From contig JAFBJZ010000872.1 of NCBI GenBank assembly GCA_016785225.1, forward strand, positions 2,593,001 to 2,657,000: a DNA stretch of 64,000 nucleotides, read 5' to 3'. Of the stretch, positions 38,005-49,399 are shown one piece after another. Numbering within the stretch: the first letter of the stretch is position 1; each line of letters opens with the position of its first letter. The stretch is from Psettodes erumei (lineage: Eukaryota > Chordata > Actinopteri > Pleuronectiformes > Psettodidae). Both the position numbers and the translations under genes were made by a program. The notes under the pieces were generated by a model. The model was not told the DNA's origin, did not search any database, and saw only the letters and a program-made list of their open reading frames with translations.

Positions 38005-41000
38005 ATGGCGTTTAAAGTGACTGTCAACGGTGCGTGGAGGGCGACGAGGACGCTGTGGCTGCTGCTGCTAGTGAGCCTGTCTGTGTGCATCGGTGTGTGC
38101 CGAGCATCATCACCCCAGGAGGAGGACAGTGCCATGGAGAACATCGTTACGGAGAAAAAAGCGGAGGAGAGCCACAGGCAGGACAGCGCTGACCTGCTCA
38201 TCTTCATCCTGCTCCTCACCCTCACCATCCTCACCATCTGGTTGTTCAAGCACCGGCGGTTCAGGTTTCTGCACGAAACTGGGCTGGCGATGATTTATGG
38301 TGAGAGACCGTGATAGACTCTCATTTTGTACTGATGATTAGATTTGAAATGATTACGAATTGCTAAGCTACGGTGCATTTGAGTTCTTCCTGCTGCAGGC
38401 TAGACGAGGTGGCTACGGCAACGTAAATATCTCCTCTGCACCCTGCCTGGTCTGCCTTGGTCTCTAAGCAGCTGCCCCCACCACATACACACACTCACTA
38501 TACCGTGAACTACTGTAATGTGGAAAAACCCAGCCCAAAATTTCACTTCTCTCCACTCAAAAGTGGTCAGGCCAAGGATGAATGTGCTTGTTTCCTCCTT
38601 CACCCAGACACCATCAGAAACCTTTCCTACACGTGACAGGACAAAACTCAAAAGTAATCAAATCTATATCATAAATACTGTACTTTAGTATTATAATGTA
38701 CTTATACTAGACTGCAATTTACTTGCCAAAGCTGAGCATATGACATTTATTTCGGCTTTGTGAGGTCAAGAATTTGATTCTTTTTTTTCTTTTAACTAAT
38801 CATACAGAAAGGCCACAATTTCAGACAGCCCCAAAAATCATCCAGTCACCCATCTTCACTCCTGTAGTTCAATCTCTTCATTGCTTGTTGGTCTCTTGTG
38901 TTGCAACCATAAACAGCTTATATTAATGGACTCTCCTCTCTGTGTCCCTTTTCTGTTTTGCCTGTTTCGTAAAACTTTTCCCAGGCCTGCTTGTCGGCGT
39001 GGTCTTACGCTATGGCATCCACGTTCCTCGAGACGTCAGCAACGTCACGCTGAGCTGCTACGTCAATGCCAGCCCTGCCACTCTGCTGGTCAACGTCAGC
39101 GGCAAGTTTTACGAGTACACTCTGAAAGGGGAGATCAGTGCCAACGAGGTGAACGACGTGCAAGATAATGAGATGCTGCGAAAGGTACTGATGGTCATGT
39201 TATTGTCGGGCAGAAGTATGATGTCACAAGCTCAACTGATATATTATGAACGTATTATTTAGTTCCTATATCCCAAAAATTCACTGATTGCAGTTATTCA
39301 AACATGATAATTTGCTGTTGGCACATATATCTGAACATCTTGAGTTTTTATACAGCCAACAAATCAAGCAATTTGAAGACTTACATTTTTTCACTTCTGA
39401 CATCTTACAGACAAAATTCTCCACATTAAATAGAGTAGCTATTCATACAGTACAGGATCAATTTATCTAATCCAAAGCATGTTTCAAAAGAATATATCAG
39501 CCTTTCTCACAAATTCAAGACTTATTACTTCTGGTAAAAAAAAATAGGCAAGTCACTGCTCTGTGAGAGATTGATGATGTTAAAGAAAGATTTTGATGAT
39601 AGTGGACGGATGGCTCCTGCCTGAGGGTAAGCTGAACTGTTCATCACCAAATGTGAAATTAATCAAATCGAACTTGTCATCGGTCAAAACATCCAGAAGA
39701 TAAATTTTAATACAGCGCTGTTCTTGACTCAGACCTAAAAATGGTATCAGCTTCACAATCTTTTTTTGTCACTGCCTGCGTATAAAAGCTGCCCTCTTTT
39801 CCCATCTTGTCATATTCATCTCGTCACAAGGAAGGCCTGGGAAGTTACTTCATGTTGTCCCAGATGTGTCATTCACGAAAAAGTGATTCAGAACTGTACT
39901 TTGATATTATTACATAATAAAGGGATGTATTTTGTGTATGACCCAGGTGACCTTTGACCCTGAAGTGTTCTTCAATATTCTTCTGCCACCTATCATCTTC
40001 CATGCAGGCTACAGCTTAAAAAGGGTACGTTGCTGTTTCAGATACTCTTTCTGCTACTTCATCAAAACTAAATGCTTATTACAAAGTCAATAGTTTTAAC
40101 ACTTGTTTAATTTGACACCAGTTGGTGAAACAATGTCCTCTTTTCAGTACGAAATGCAAAAATCACCTTTAGAGACCTAAGTAGTTGTTGCATTTGGCTA
40201 AAATGAATGACTTAAATTAGAGTCAGTGTGTAAACGAGTATTGATGCATTGCATTTTTTTGTTTTTCAGAGACACTTTTTCCGCAACATGGGCTCCATCC
40301 TGGCTTATGCCTTTCTGGGGACAGTTATTTCCTGTTTTGTTATTGGGTAAGAACATTAATTTACCAAAAAGAAAACACTAAGATGTGCATCCGTCTGATC
40401 TCACATGTGCAACACTATATTTTGGCCTCAATATGCATAAAAGTCTTTTATGCATACTGGAAATTATATAGAGTATCTCAATTACTGTCATGTATAATTC
40501 CTCATAATGCCATGCAAGTCAGTGTTGTTTATGGTGATGTGCACAACCACCTGCTGTTGCCTCTGTCAGGTTGCTGATGTACGGCTGTGTGATGCTAATG
40601 AAGCAGGTGGGACAGCTTGGTGGAGACTTCTTCTTCACTGACTGTCTGTTCTTTGGAGCCATTGTCTCTGCCACAGACCCTGGTACGTATGCTGGTCATC
40701 AGCCCTCAAAGTTGTCCCTGCTTACAATCTTATGCTAATTATAATGTGGATGCACTTTATCTCTTGAATTGCTGAAAGTTTGTTGGACACTTTTTCCTGA
40801 ACAGCAGGCAGCCAAAAAACCTTCCATCATCAGTACTGAAGATTTGTCAGTGTTCAGACTGTTAGACAGTGATACAAAGTTAAAAAACTCATGCACCAGA
40901 TCTGTGAAAAGCTCTGAAAACATAGTAAACAACTTTTTTATAGCACCTTTCATACAAAAAACACAGCTAAATGTGCTTTTTTTACATGTCTTGACACCAA

Positions 41001-44000
41001 CCAACTTCTCGCTTCATGATTGTGTATCAATATTTGGGTCATTTTTTAGTATGGAGAAGAATTTAGTGTGTTTCTCTTTGTTTCACAGTGACTGTCCTGG
41101 CTATTTTCAATGAGCTGCAGGTAGACGTGGATCTGTACGCTTTACTGTTTGGGGAGAGTGTGCTGAACGATGCCGTGGCCGTGGTTCTGTCCTCGTAAGT
41201 CGTTGGTTGTCTGTTTTTGAAATCACACGCACACCTTCGGTCTGCATCTGCCTTGAATGTGTGCAGGGCTGCTAAGTCACTGGTTTGCAATGAGAAATAG
41301 TGGAATTGCAAGTCATGCATATTTGTTATTGATTGACCAGTGACCGTTAACTAACCTACTAACAGTTTCTCATTAATACTAACTGTGAGGTTCTCCCCGA
41401 GCTAGCCCTTAGTTTTTCTCTTGCTTTACATGGAACTGTTGTTATTTCCACAGAATTGTAAATTATAATGGCAGGCATGGTGGAGGAGCCGGTCCCTATG
41501 GAGGGAGTCTAACCAGCCCATTGAATGGGTGCACTAAGTAGAGCATGGCATTGTGTGCCTTTGCAGTGCCTTGGGACCAACATGACAAATCACTGGCCAT
41601 TTGTTATTTTACACTCTGGCTTCTTCAGCCAGATATTCAGAACATTTCGTCATTGCTTGTTTTCTGGTCAGCTGATGATGTGAGTCAGCTAAGAACATAG
41701 AAGAGTCAAGAAGATGGCTTAAAGCCAGGATGCTCATGTGCTCATAGACAAAATGCCCAGTGATTTGTTCTGTGAGTGTGGAGGTTGTGAATGGAGAGGG
41801 TGGAAAAACTTGCTTTCACACTTGGTTCAATTTGAAACTATTATTTTAAAATATAATATTTGCCACTTATATATTATATATATATATGACCTCCACATTA
41901 CCCTGATTTTCTCTTTATCTCGACTACCTCAGTTTACATGAGTGTGAGTTTTCTTTTCTGTGAGGGCCTATTTAGCAACAGAGGCACACCTGACGTGTTA
42001 TCAAAAATGTATACTATACAAAAAGACTTAGTATAGTGGTAGATTGTAGAATATTTGCCTGATAAGATCACTATTTACAGTACGTGTTCGGCAGTTGCAT
42101 CATCTACAAAAGCCTTCTACATTTTCTTTATGCAGGCTTTAACCTCAGAGTCGTACAATAAGTTTAAACCTTCAGTCACTCCTTTTTTCTTGATGTGGGA
42201 TATGATTTACATTCTGTACACTTAATAGTTGCCAATAAATGGTTGTATTTTGTGTTATGTCAGGTCTATAGTAGCATACCAGCCACAGGGAGACAACAGT
42301 CACACCTTTGAGGTCATGGCGATGCTGAAATCTTTTGGGGTTTTCCTCGGAGTCTTCAGCGGCTCTTTTGCTCTCGGAGTGGCCACCGGAGTCGTCACTG
42401 CCCTCATATCTTTTCTGCTGAGAGAAGGAAAGAAGAAAATCAATTAACAAATGTCAGTTGTGGCAGACAGCAGTTATGAGCTAAATTACATTTGATTTAT
42501 TACTGTGTTACTGTTTGTGGGTTCATGTAAAATACCACACTATGAAAAGTACTTTGAATAATTTAACTGATATTGTGTGCTACTGCGGTGTTGTTTGTAG
42601 AAGAAATAAGATAAAAATTAGTTGATAAGGGGAAATGTTCACAATCTAATAACCCACCGTAACCATGTAAATGCTCACCTCCTTAGAAATTGTCGTTTAA
42701 TTTCAAATTATTCCCAAAACCCAGTTTTTCCTATGAAAGAAGAATTTTAAATTCTCTAACTCTTAGAAAAAAAAGACATTTCTTAGATGCCTGCATTGTG
42801 TGAAAAGTTTCATTAGAATTAATTTTGCAGTGCCAGAGTGTCTTGTTGAACTCCTTGACTACTGTCTGTACGTGACTAAGTTCACTAAGCTTAGAGATTT
42901 TCAGCTGTTGGAGACTGCTCTGTTCTTCCTCATGTCATGGAGCACATTTCTGCTGGCTGAAGCTTGTGGTTTCACAGGTAACACACACACACACGCACAA
43001 ACTGCACTTGCACGCATTCAAACATGGCAATTAAATATGTTGGAAAAAAATGGATCCTATAACACCCCTCTTTTTGTATCCCTGTACTTCCTGATGTGTC
43101 GTAGGTGTGGTGGCGGTACTGTTCTGCGGGATCACTCAGGCTCACTACACCTACAACAACCTGTCCCCTGAGTCCCAGGACAGGACCAAACAGGTCAGAC
43201 CTGGACACCCCTGCTCGTTCTGTCCTTTGCGTCTTTATTTTGAAAGTTTTGGAACTGGCAAACAGTCAAAAAAAATGGAAATGACGCATAAAACGGCGCG
43301 TCAGCTTACAAGCTGCGATACGGTGTGACTCTAAGTGGTTTGTTGGCAGAGCAGTAGCTATTGTAGTAAATGATAGCGTCACAATAAGTGCTCACCACAC
43401 CCCTCTTTTCATCACCCCACAAACAATGAAACAGGATCAAATCATCCTGAATGCTGGGGGAAAACCAGGATTGATTAATGAAAAAAAAAATTTGAGTGAA
43501 AGAGAGAAATATGTAAATAATGAGAAGAGAAGCCAAATGTAAAAAACATAGTTTTTCTATTTTCAAACATTTTCCCTTTCAAATATATTACAATAAAATG
43601 TAATATTTACTATGTATTTATAAATTTATGTTTTTAGTCAAAACCACAAAATCCAAGTGTATTTAACTTTTCTTGTTTTTTCATTGTCTCTCGTGTTGCA
43701 GCTGTTTGAACTGCTGAATTTCCTGGCAGAGAACTTCATTTTCTCCTACATGGGTCTGACCTTGTTCACCTTCCAGAACCATGTCTTCAATCCGATGTTC
43801 ATCGTTGGAGCTTTTGTATCTTTTGCACGTGAAACGACGTTGTGCGCACAAAGCCTGACGACCCGGTACCTGCTCACAGCATCAGCTCTTTTCACTGGCA
43901 TTTCAGCACCAGGGCAGGAATATAAAACTGCCACCATTTTCAGCTACTTACAGTTAACAAGGCAAAGACTAACTACCAAGAAACATATGGAAATAGATTT

Positions 44001-46219
44001 GGAAGGGGCAGAGTTCACTAGCTCTGTTTTGTTTTGTTGTCCTCCCCTTAACCTCTTCCCCCCCAGCTGGCAGTGTTCCTGGGAAGAGCTGCTAACATCT
44101 ACCCTCTCTCATTCCTTCTTAATCTGGGGCGACGCAACAAGATCAGATCCAACTTTCAGCACATGATGATGTTTGCGGGTCAGTGGTATACAGATGCAAG
44201 ACAACCTTTATCGTGTTCATTGTAACCTCTGTAGAAATCTGTCAAAGATAATACTTGCAGTCCAACAAATTTAGCCTTTAAGTCCTCTGCACCCTGTGGA
44301 TGCACCGGATCACTTTCTAGATTCTTGCAAACACATTCCGAGCAAGCAATAAGACATCGATCACAGGGCAGATCACCAGATTAGACTTACACAGAAACTT
44401 GCTTTGCTTGTGTGTTTCTAACATTGTTCATGCTGTGCCTTGTTAGGACTGCGAGGCGCAATGACCTTCGCCCTGTCCATCAGGGACACGGCCACGTACG
44501 CCCGTCAGATGATGTTCTCCACCACTCTGCTCGTGGTCTTCTTCACCGTTTGGATTTGCGGAGGTGGCACCACCCAGATGCTGTCCTGCCAGCGCATAAG
44601 GTACGCCTCTCCTCCTGCTTGGTCATCCATCCCCGGGTCACAAAATTAATTTTTGCCACATGTGGGTCTTACCTGGACGACTGAGATAAGTGAGAAATAT
44701 AGACTCTTTTTAATGCTGATGATGGCTCAGACTTCATGGCTCCTTGTTTAACACATTGCCTATCAGGTTGAGACTCTTGAGCAGTAGAGACTCAAGGGAC
44801 CTTGCTTTTCAGGAACTCGTTTAACAGGGGAAACATGCTTCTCAGCAAGACTCTGCTCTGACAGTTGCTGACTGAAGTCGACTTACACGTGTTTCCTTGT
44901 TTATTTTTTACAGAGTGGGAGTGGACTCTGATCAAGATAACTCTGTGAGTGCGCCCCTCGTGAAACACGGTTGACTACACTGCGACTGATCCATATTATG
45001 ACCACAAGAAAATACATACAAACATGACCTGTGTTTTTTTCCTAGATAAGTATCGCTGAAGGATCAGAGAGAAGGAGCACCAAACAAGAAAGTGCCTGGC
45101 TTTTCAGAATTTGGTACAACTTCGACCACAAGTATCCTTTGCTGACAAATGGCTGTCTTAGATACAATCCAGTGAAGATTTGAGCATTTAGACACAACCA
45201 CTGCAGTGTGCTTTCCTGTCAGCCCTTTGACTCCAACTTCATAGAAGAACTTGATACATTTTCAACTACACAGCCACAGGTTACATGGTGACCACTGTAG
45301 TTCACAGTGTTAGACAGCAGAGGGGGTGCCGTGTATACACTGGGAGACAAATGATCTATGTGATATTAAGGTCATTATATTTACATGATCTTTAACTGAA
45401 TTTGTCCAAATTTTTCTGTTTTGTCCCTTTAGATTGATCAATAATTACTTTTTTAATCTGCTCGGCAATCATCAATCACGCTATACAACCACAAACTGTT
45501 TCTGTTTGTTGTGTCCAACTCTACTTTATGTAAGCTGTCCTTGACTCGAGCCCCCTCTCCAGCTACCTGAAGCCCATCCTGACTCACAGCGGCCCCCCTC
45601 TCACAGCCACGCTGCCTCCCTGCTGCGGTCCCCTCGCCCGCTTCCTCACTAGCCCTCAAGCCTATGAGGTCAGATGCTGGTTCCTACAAGAACTATTTTT
45701 GCCCAAACTGTATAAAGATGCTGGAAAAGTTATTGTGATGACTCATGAAGCACAGAGGCTCAACTTGAATGGTTTTGTTTTACTAGGCAGATGAGGAAAA
45801 GATGATAAGAAAAAGCCAGAAATGAGATCTTTCACTGGGAAAAAAGCTTAGATTAATCAGTGCTGATAAAGAAGAGGATGTAACGTTATTCCTCTGTTTT
45901 GGTTCCTGGGAAATTGAAAGATTATTTGACATCTTCCCTCTTTCCCCAGAATGAAGGACAATTGAAGGATGATGACTCTGACCTCATCCTGACAGACGGT
46001 GACATCAACCTGACCTATGGCGACATTACAGTCAGCACAGATGCCTCAGGTGCCCACAGCAGCGGCGGTCCAGCCTTTGCTGGCGCCACCTCCGACGACT
46101 TGGATAGAGAGTTAACATATGGAGACCATGAGCTGGTGATGAGGGGCACTCGCCTGGTGCTGCCCATGGATGACTCAGATCCGCCCTTCACAGACCCCCA
46201 CCACCGTCTGCACATGTGA
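38005..46219 (+). CDS. slc9a6: Sodium/hydrogen exchanger NHE6 (endosomal), complete, 16 exons
   Basis: Exons: 38005-38299, 38985-39184, 39947-40024, 40270-40346, 40570-40682, 41089-41194, 42264-42405, 42872-42977, 43105-43193, 43702-43815, 44067-44178, 44447-44600, 44914-44944, 45046-45131, 45563-45668, 45950-46219. The total is 2079 nt, 692 residues. A hydrophobic N-terminal segment (about 17-33) is followed by AEESHRQDSADLLIF and TIWLFKHRRFRFLHETGLAMIYG. N-glycosylation sequons are NVTL and NVSG. The transport-site motif FGESVLNDAV is at about 275-284 and GLRGAM at about 478. The C-terminal tail is acidic and cytosolic. NHE6 exchanges luminal H+ for Na+/K+ in recycling endosomes; human loss causes Christianson syndrome. 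GIHVP..VNNVTLSC-like and YGCVMLMK segments fit NHE6, not NHE7. Teleosts have a- and b-copies, which I cannot tell apart. Two introns are U12-type. Confidence 0.96.
42406..42871 (+). other. slc9a6: U12-type AT-AC intron in slc9a6
   Basis: The intron starts ATATCTTTTC and ends TGTAC, with a perfect U12 branch word TCCTTGAC (42852-42859) whose A is 13 bases from the end. The cut gives VVTAL joined to VTKFTKL, as in human NHE6. No GT-AG cut in this interval gives that junction. Confidence 0.92.
45132..45562 (+). other. slc9a6: U12-type GT-AG intron in slc9a6
   Basis: The donor GTATCCTTTG is a perfect match to the U12 5' splice consensus. TCCTTGAC (45538-45545) is a perfect branch word 18 bases before the intron end. 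The cut restores NFDH-N-YLKPILTHSGPP in phase 2. Confidence 0.92.
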
Positions 46220-49200
46220 ACATAGTTTTTCAGTGCCGACCCAGAAGACCGTCCAACTCACCCTGACCCGAGCCATCAAGCAACAAGACCAGTATCTGTC
46301 TCTCCCTTCATTCTTCCACCTCTTTTTCCCTCTCGCTCTCGCATCTTTCCTCATTCCTCTCACCTTTTTTCCACACTTCCTCACAGCTACATTTTCTCAC
46401 ATCCTCTAGTGGAAAATCACTGTCTCTACCTCATCCTCATTCTGCAACCTTTCCACACCTTTGCTTTCTGGCATCTGCCAAAACTCTAATATAGTCTTAT
46501 TTATTTGCAGGGTTTTTTAAGCATTCACTTGACACTCTGTTTCTCTCAGTTTGGCTTAAATTTGTGTGCTAGTCCCTTAACTGTAGCATTACATACAGGT
46601 CAAGCAGCATGTGTTAATGTGTAAAATGCAAGTACCAACCACTAGCTGATTTGTCGATGTACAGTATATCACAGGAGTACTATAACTTTGATATGCATGC
46701 TGAGGATGCTTATTGTTTTCTTTGTGTGGGAGGATGAGGGCTTCTGTGCTTTGGGTCTGACCTTGAATGTTGCTGCCTTCTCTCTGTACATCAGAGACAC
46801 GCTGACCCAGTGGACAACTTTACTGTACATTTGGTTACAATCAAGTGCCTGGGATTGTAGTTTTCAAGCCTGGCGACTCATACTGGTTCAGCTCTGGGAA
46901 GCAGAGCTGGCTGAGGATGGGCGGTCATGCAGTTGTAGTTTTCCTTTGTAACCCCCCCCCAAAAAAAAAACAATAACAAAAAAAACAGACACCTCTGTCC
47001 ACAAGGTAGCAATATACTCAGTGGGTGTTTGAACTGTCAGTTTGTACTATTTGCCTGTAAATAGTGTGTAACAATGTAATGCCACTGATGCGGTGTAACC
47101 TGGCAGCGAAAGTTGTGGATCTCTCCCACTGACCTTTGACTGTGACATAGAGAAGGACTTGACACCTTATTTTAGAAGCTGATGTCGCTCACGACAGAAT
47201 GAAGGGCTGTTGTTCTGAAAACGAGATCCAAATGAAGAAAGCTTAGTGCCATCTCCGTCCTGCATTTCGACATTTTGTGAAAACTGAATGCAGATGACCT
47301 TAAAGTGTTTCACATTCTTTTTGCAACAGAGCTTACATATTTTAAGGTAATCACACTTTCACACTCCTTGAGCTTTGCATTTTGCTTTGCTGTCGAGACT
47401 TTGAAACCAATTTTCTTATTGAAGTAACCTGAAAAACACAGATAGATACATGAATTTGCTACAAAAGGAACTTAGTCGTATGTCATGGGTCAGCACACAA
47501 GTGTGACAGATCAGAGAATTGATTGTCTCTGTATCTGATTTTATTAGGGCTGCATCTAGTCATTTTCATTATAGATGAATTGTTTGGCCTATAAATGCCC
47601 AACAATAGTGAACAATACCCTACATAATTTCTCAGACTTATTGAAATATTCAGATGTCTCATATTTTTTCTGATCAACTGTTGAAAACCCAAAGATATTC
47701 ATTTTGCAATCTTGTACAACATAAAAACACCAGATATTTACATCTGAGAAGCTGGATGCAGTGAATTCCTTATGATATTTATGTTGGTACCATGGCAGTT
47801 CATCATCAGGAGGACTGCCAGAATAAAAAAATACAATAGTTGTTTATATGTTGAATGTTCTCTGCTGTTTATTTAGGATTAGTGGTTTGAGGGTTGAACA
47901 TGCCTTTTGGCATTAAGTTATGGAAAAAAACTTTTAAAAGGTTGCTTATGTTTGGATGTGTTACATTTAACTTAGTCTTACTTTAGTCTATTATACACTG
48001 TAGAGGCTACATTGGTGGGTGTACAAGAAGCATAGAAGGTTTTTCCGATCTCCTTCGGGTATATAACAGCTGTTCGTGGGGGTTTAACAGGAAATGTTGA
48101 TAGAATGTCACCGTGGCAACACTTAGTTGACGTGGACAGAGGCCAGGAACGCTTGTGACTCAGTTGAACAAAACAATTTTGTGGTTTACCCTCTTGGTGA
48201 GCCGAATAAGAATAAAAATTGTATGGATGCAAGAGGACTGGGTTTTAAAAAAACCAGACAAATTAATGATAAAATGAAAGAAATGGATAAAGAAGATTAG
48301 TTAGGCGTGTTTGTGTGTGTGTTCATGTTGGGGATGATACAGAGGTGGAAGGAAGAGTGGGCTTTTAATATCACTTTTCCTTCCATGGTTATCTTCTGCT
48401 GTGCAGGAACTTCTTATTGAAAGTTTTGACATTTGTTTTTAACCAGGCATGCCTCTTGACACCACATTATCCAGGAAATGATTTATATTTTCCACCATTT
48501 TATACTTTCCATTTGTGTTATCATTTAATTTTATTTTTGCTGAAAAGAAACAGCAGAGTGGGGAAAAAAAGCTGAATAATTTGCACTCATCCTTTTGAAA
48601 ATCTTTTTTTCTGTTTTATTGCTATGATGTTTGTATTACATTCCAGCTGCTTTTGTATTGTTTACCTTGTGGAAAATGAGCAGCGTCATGTCACTTTAAT
48701 TAATTTGAAAGTAATTTTTAGTTGACATCAAGTGTGTTCATAATGTTAGTTTGTAAAGATTTGTTTCGTTATTGCTGTGGCAGACCTTTCATACTGCTGT
48801 TCTATTGTAACACTTAACAGGAACAGGTACTATGTATGTTTGCAACAAATTGCTGTTTAAATGCTGTTGCTATGTCTTCTACTGAGCATGAATCATTCAT
48901 CCTCCACTGAGGGAGGACTCTGGGGAAAAAAATAGAAAAAGATATACAAGCAAGATTGTGTGCCACTGTCCTTCAACTGACACATTAAAAATGTGAAATC
49001 TGCAAAAGCTCCTACAGGTTTTGCTATTTGCCTACTGCTCTGCCAGTATGTTTTTCTCTCTCTGTCCTCTGAACGGTGACTTGTGACTTGGCTATGACCA
49101 TTGGAAATCTCGTCTGAAGTAACTGACCAAAGAGGCCTGCTGTGCTCTGTGTTTTCAGGCGGTCCACGCTATCTTTATACTGCAAGTTCTCTCTGTGCGT

Positions 49201-49399
49201 GAGTGTGTGTGTGCGTGTATGTATGTGTGTTAATACCTGCAAGTGTGTATGGATGTGTGTAATTGTATGTGTGTGTATGCGGCGACAGAGAAAGAAGGAA
49301 ACATTGTGTTCCCTCTTTTCCTCTGTGTTGCAGGTCCTGACTGTTTACATCTGTGTAAATATACTCTCACCTGTTCATGTGCGTGCAACAGTCAATAAA
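46220..49399 (+). other. slc9a6: slc9a6 3' UTR
   Basis: No further coding exon was seen. AATAAA occurs at 49394-49399, giving a UTR of about 3.2 kb; nearer AATAAA words (for example near 47.82 kb) could give shorter forms. The interval includes a C8-A10 homopolymer junction near 46.95 kb and an interspersed repeat at 47.54-47.76 kb. Confidence 0.55.
47543..47762 (+). repeat. Interspersed fish repeat within the slc9a6 3' UTR region
   Basis: The words TTAGGGCTGCA, GAATTGTTTGGCCTATAAA, AATTTCTCAGA, AACCCAAAGATATTCA and TTTACATCTGAGAAGCTGG occur in the order I recognise from a very common spiny-rayed-fish repeat. I do not know the family name with certainty. The copy is moderately diverged and in the same orientation as slc9a6. 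Confidence 0.6.

Noticed and set aside
37821..38249. 142-codon minus-strand open frame over the slc9a6 first exon
   Set aside because: Antisense shadow of a clear coding exon; no domain and no splice or start support.
42406..42447. Read-through of slc9a6 past 42405 to a stop at 42445-42447
   Set aside because: The following codons (SFLLREGKKKIN) depart from NHE6, and the AT-AC intron explains the boundary exactly. Intron retention would give a truncated exchanger but is not supported here.
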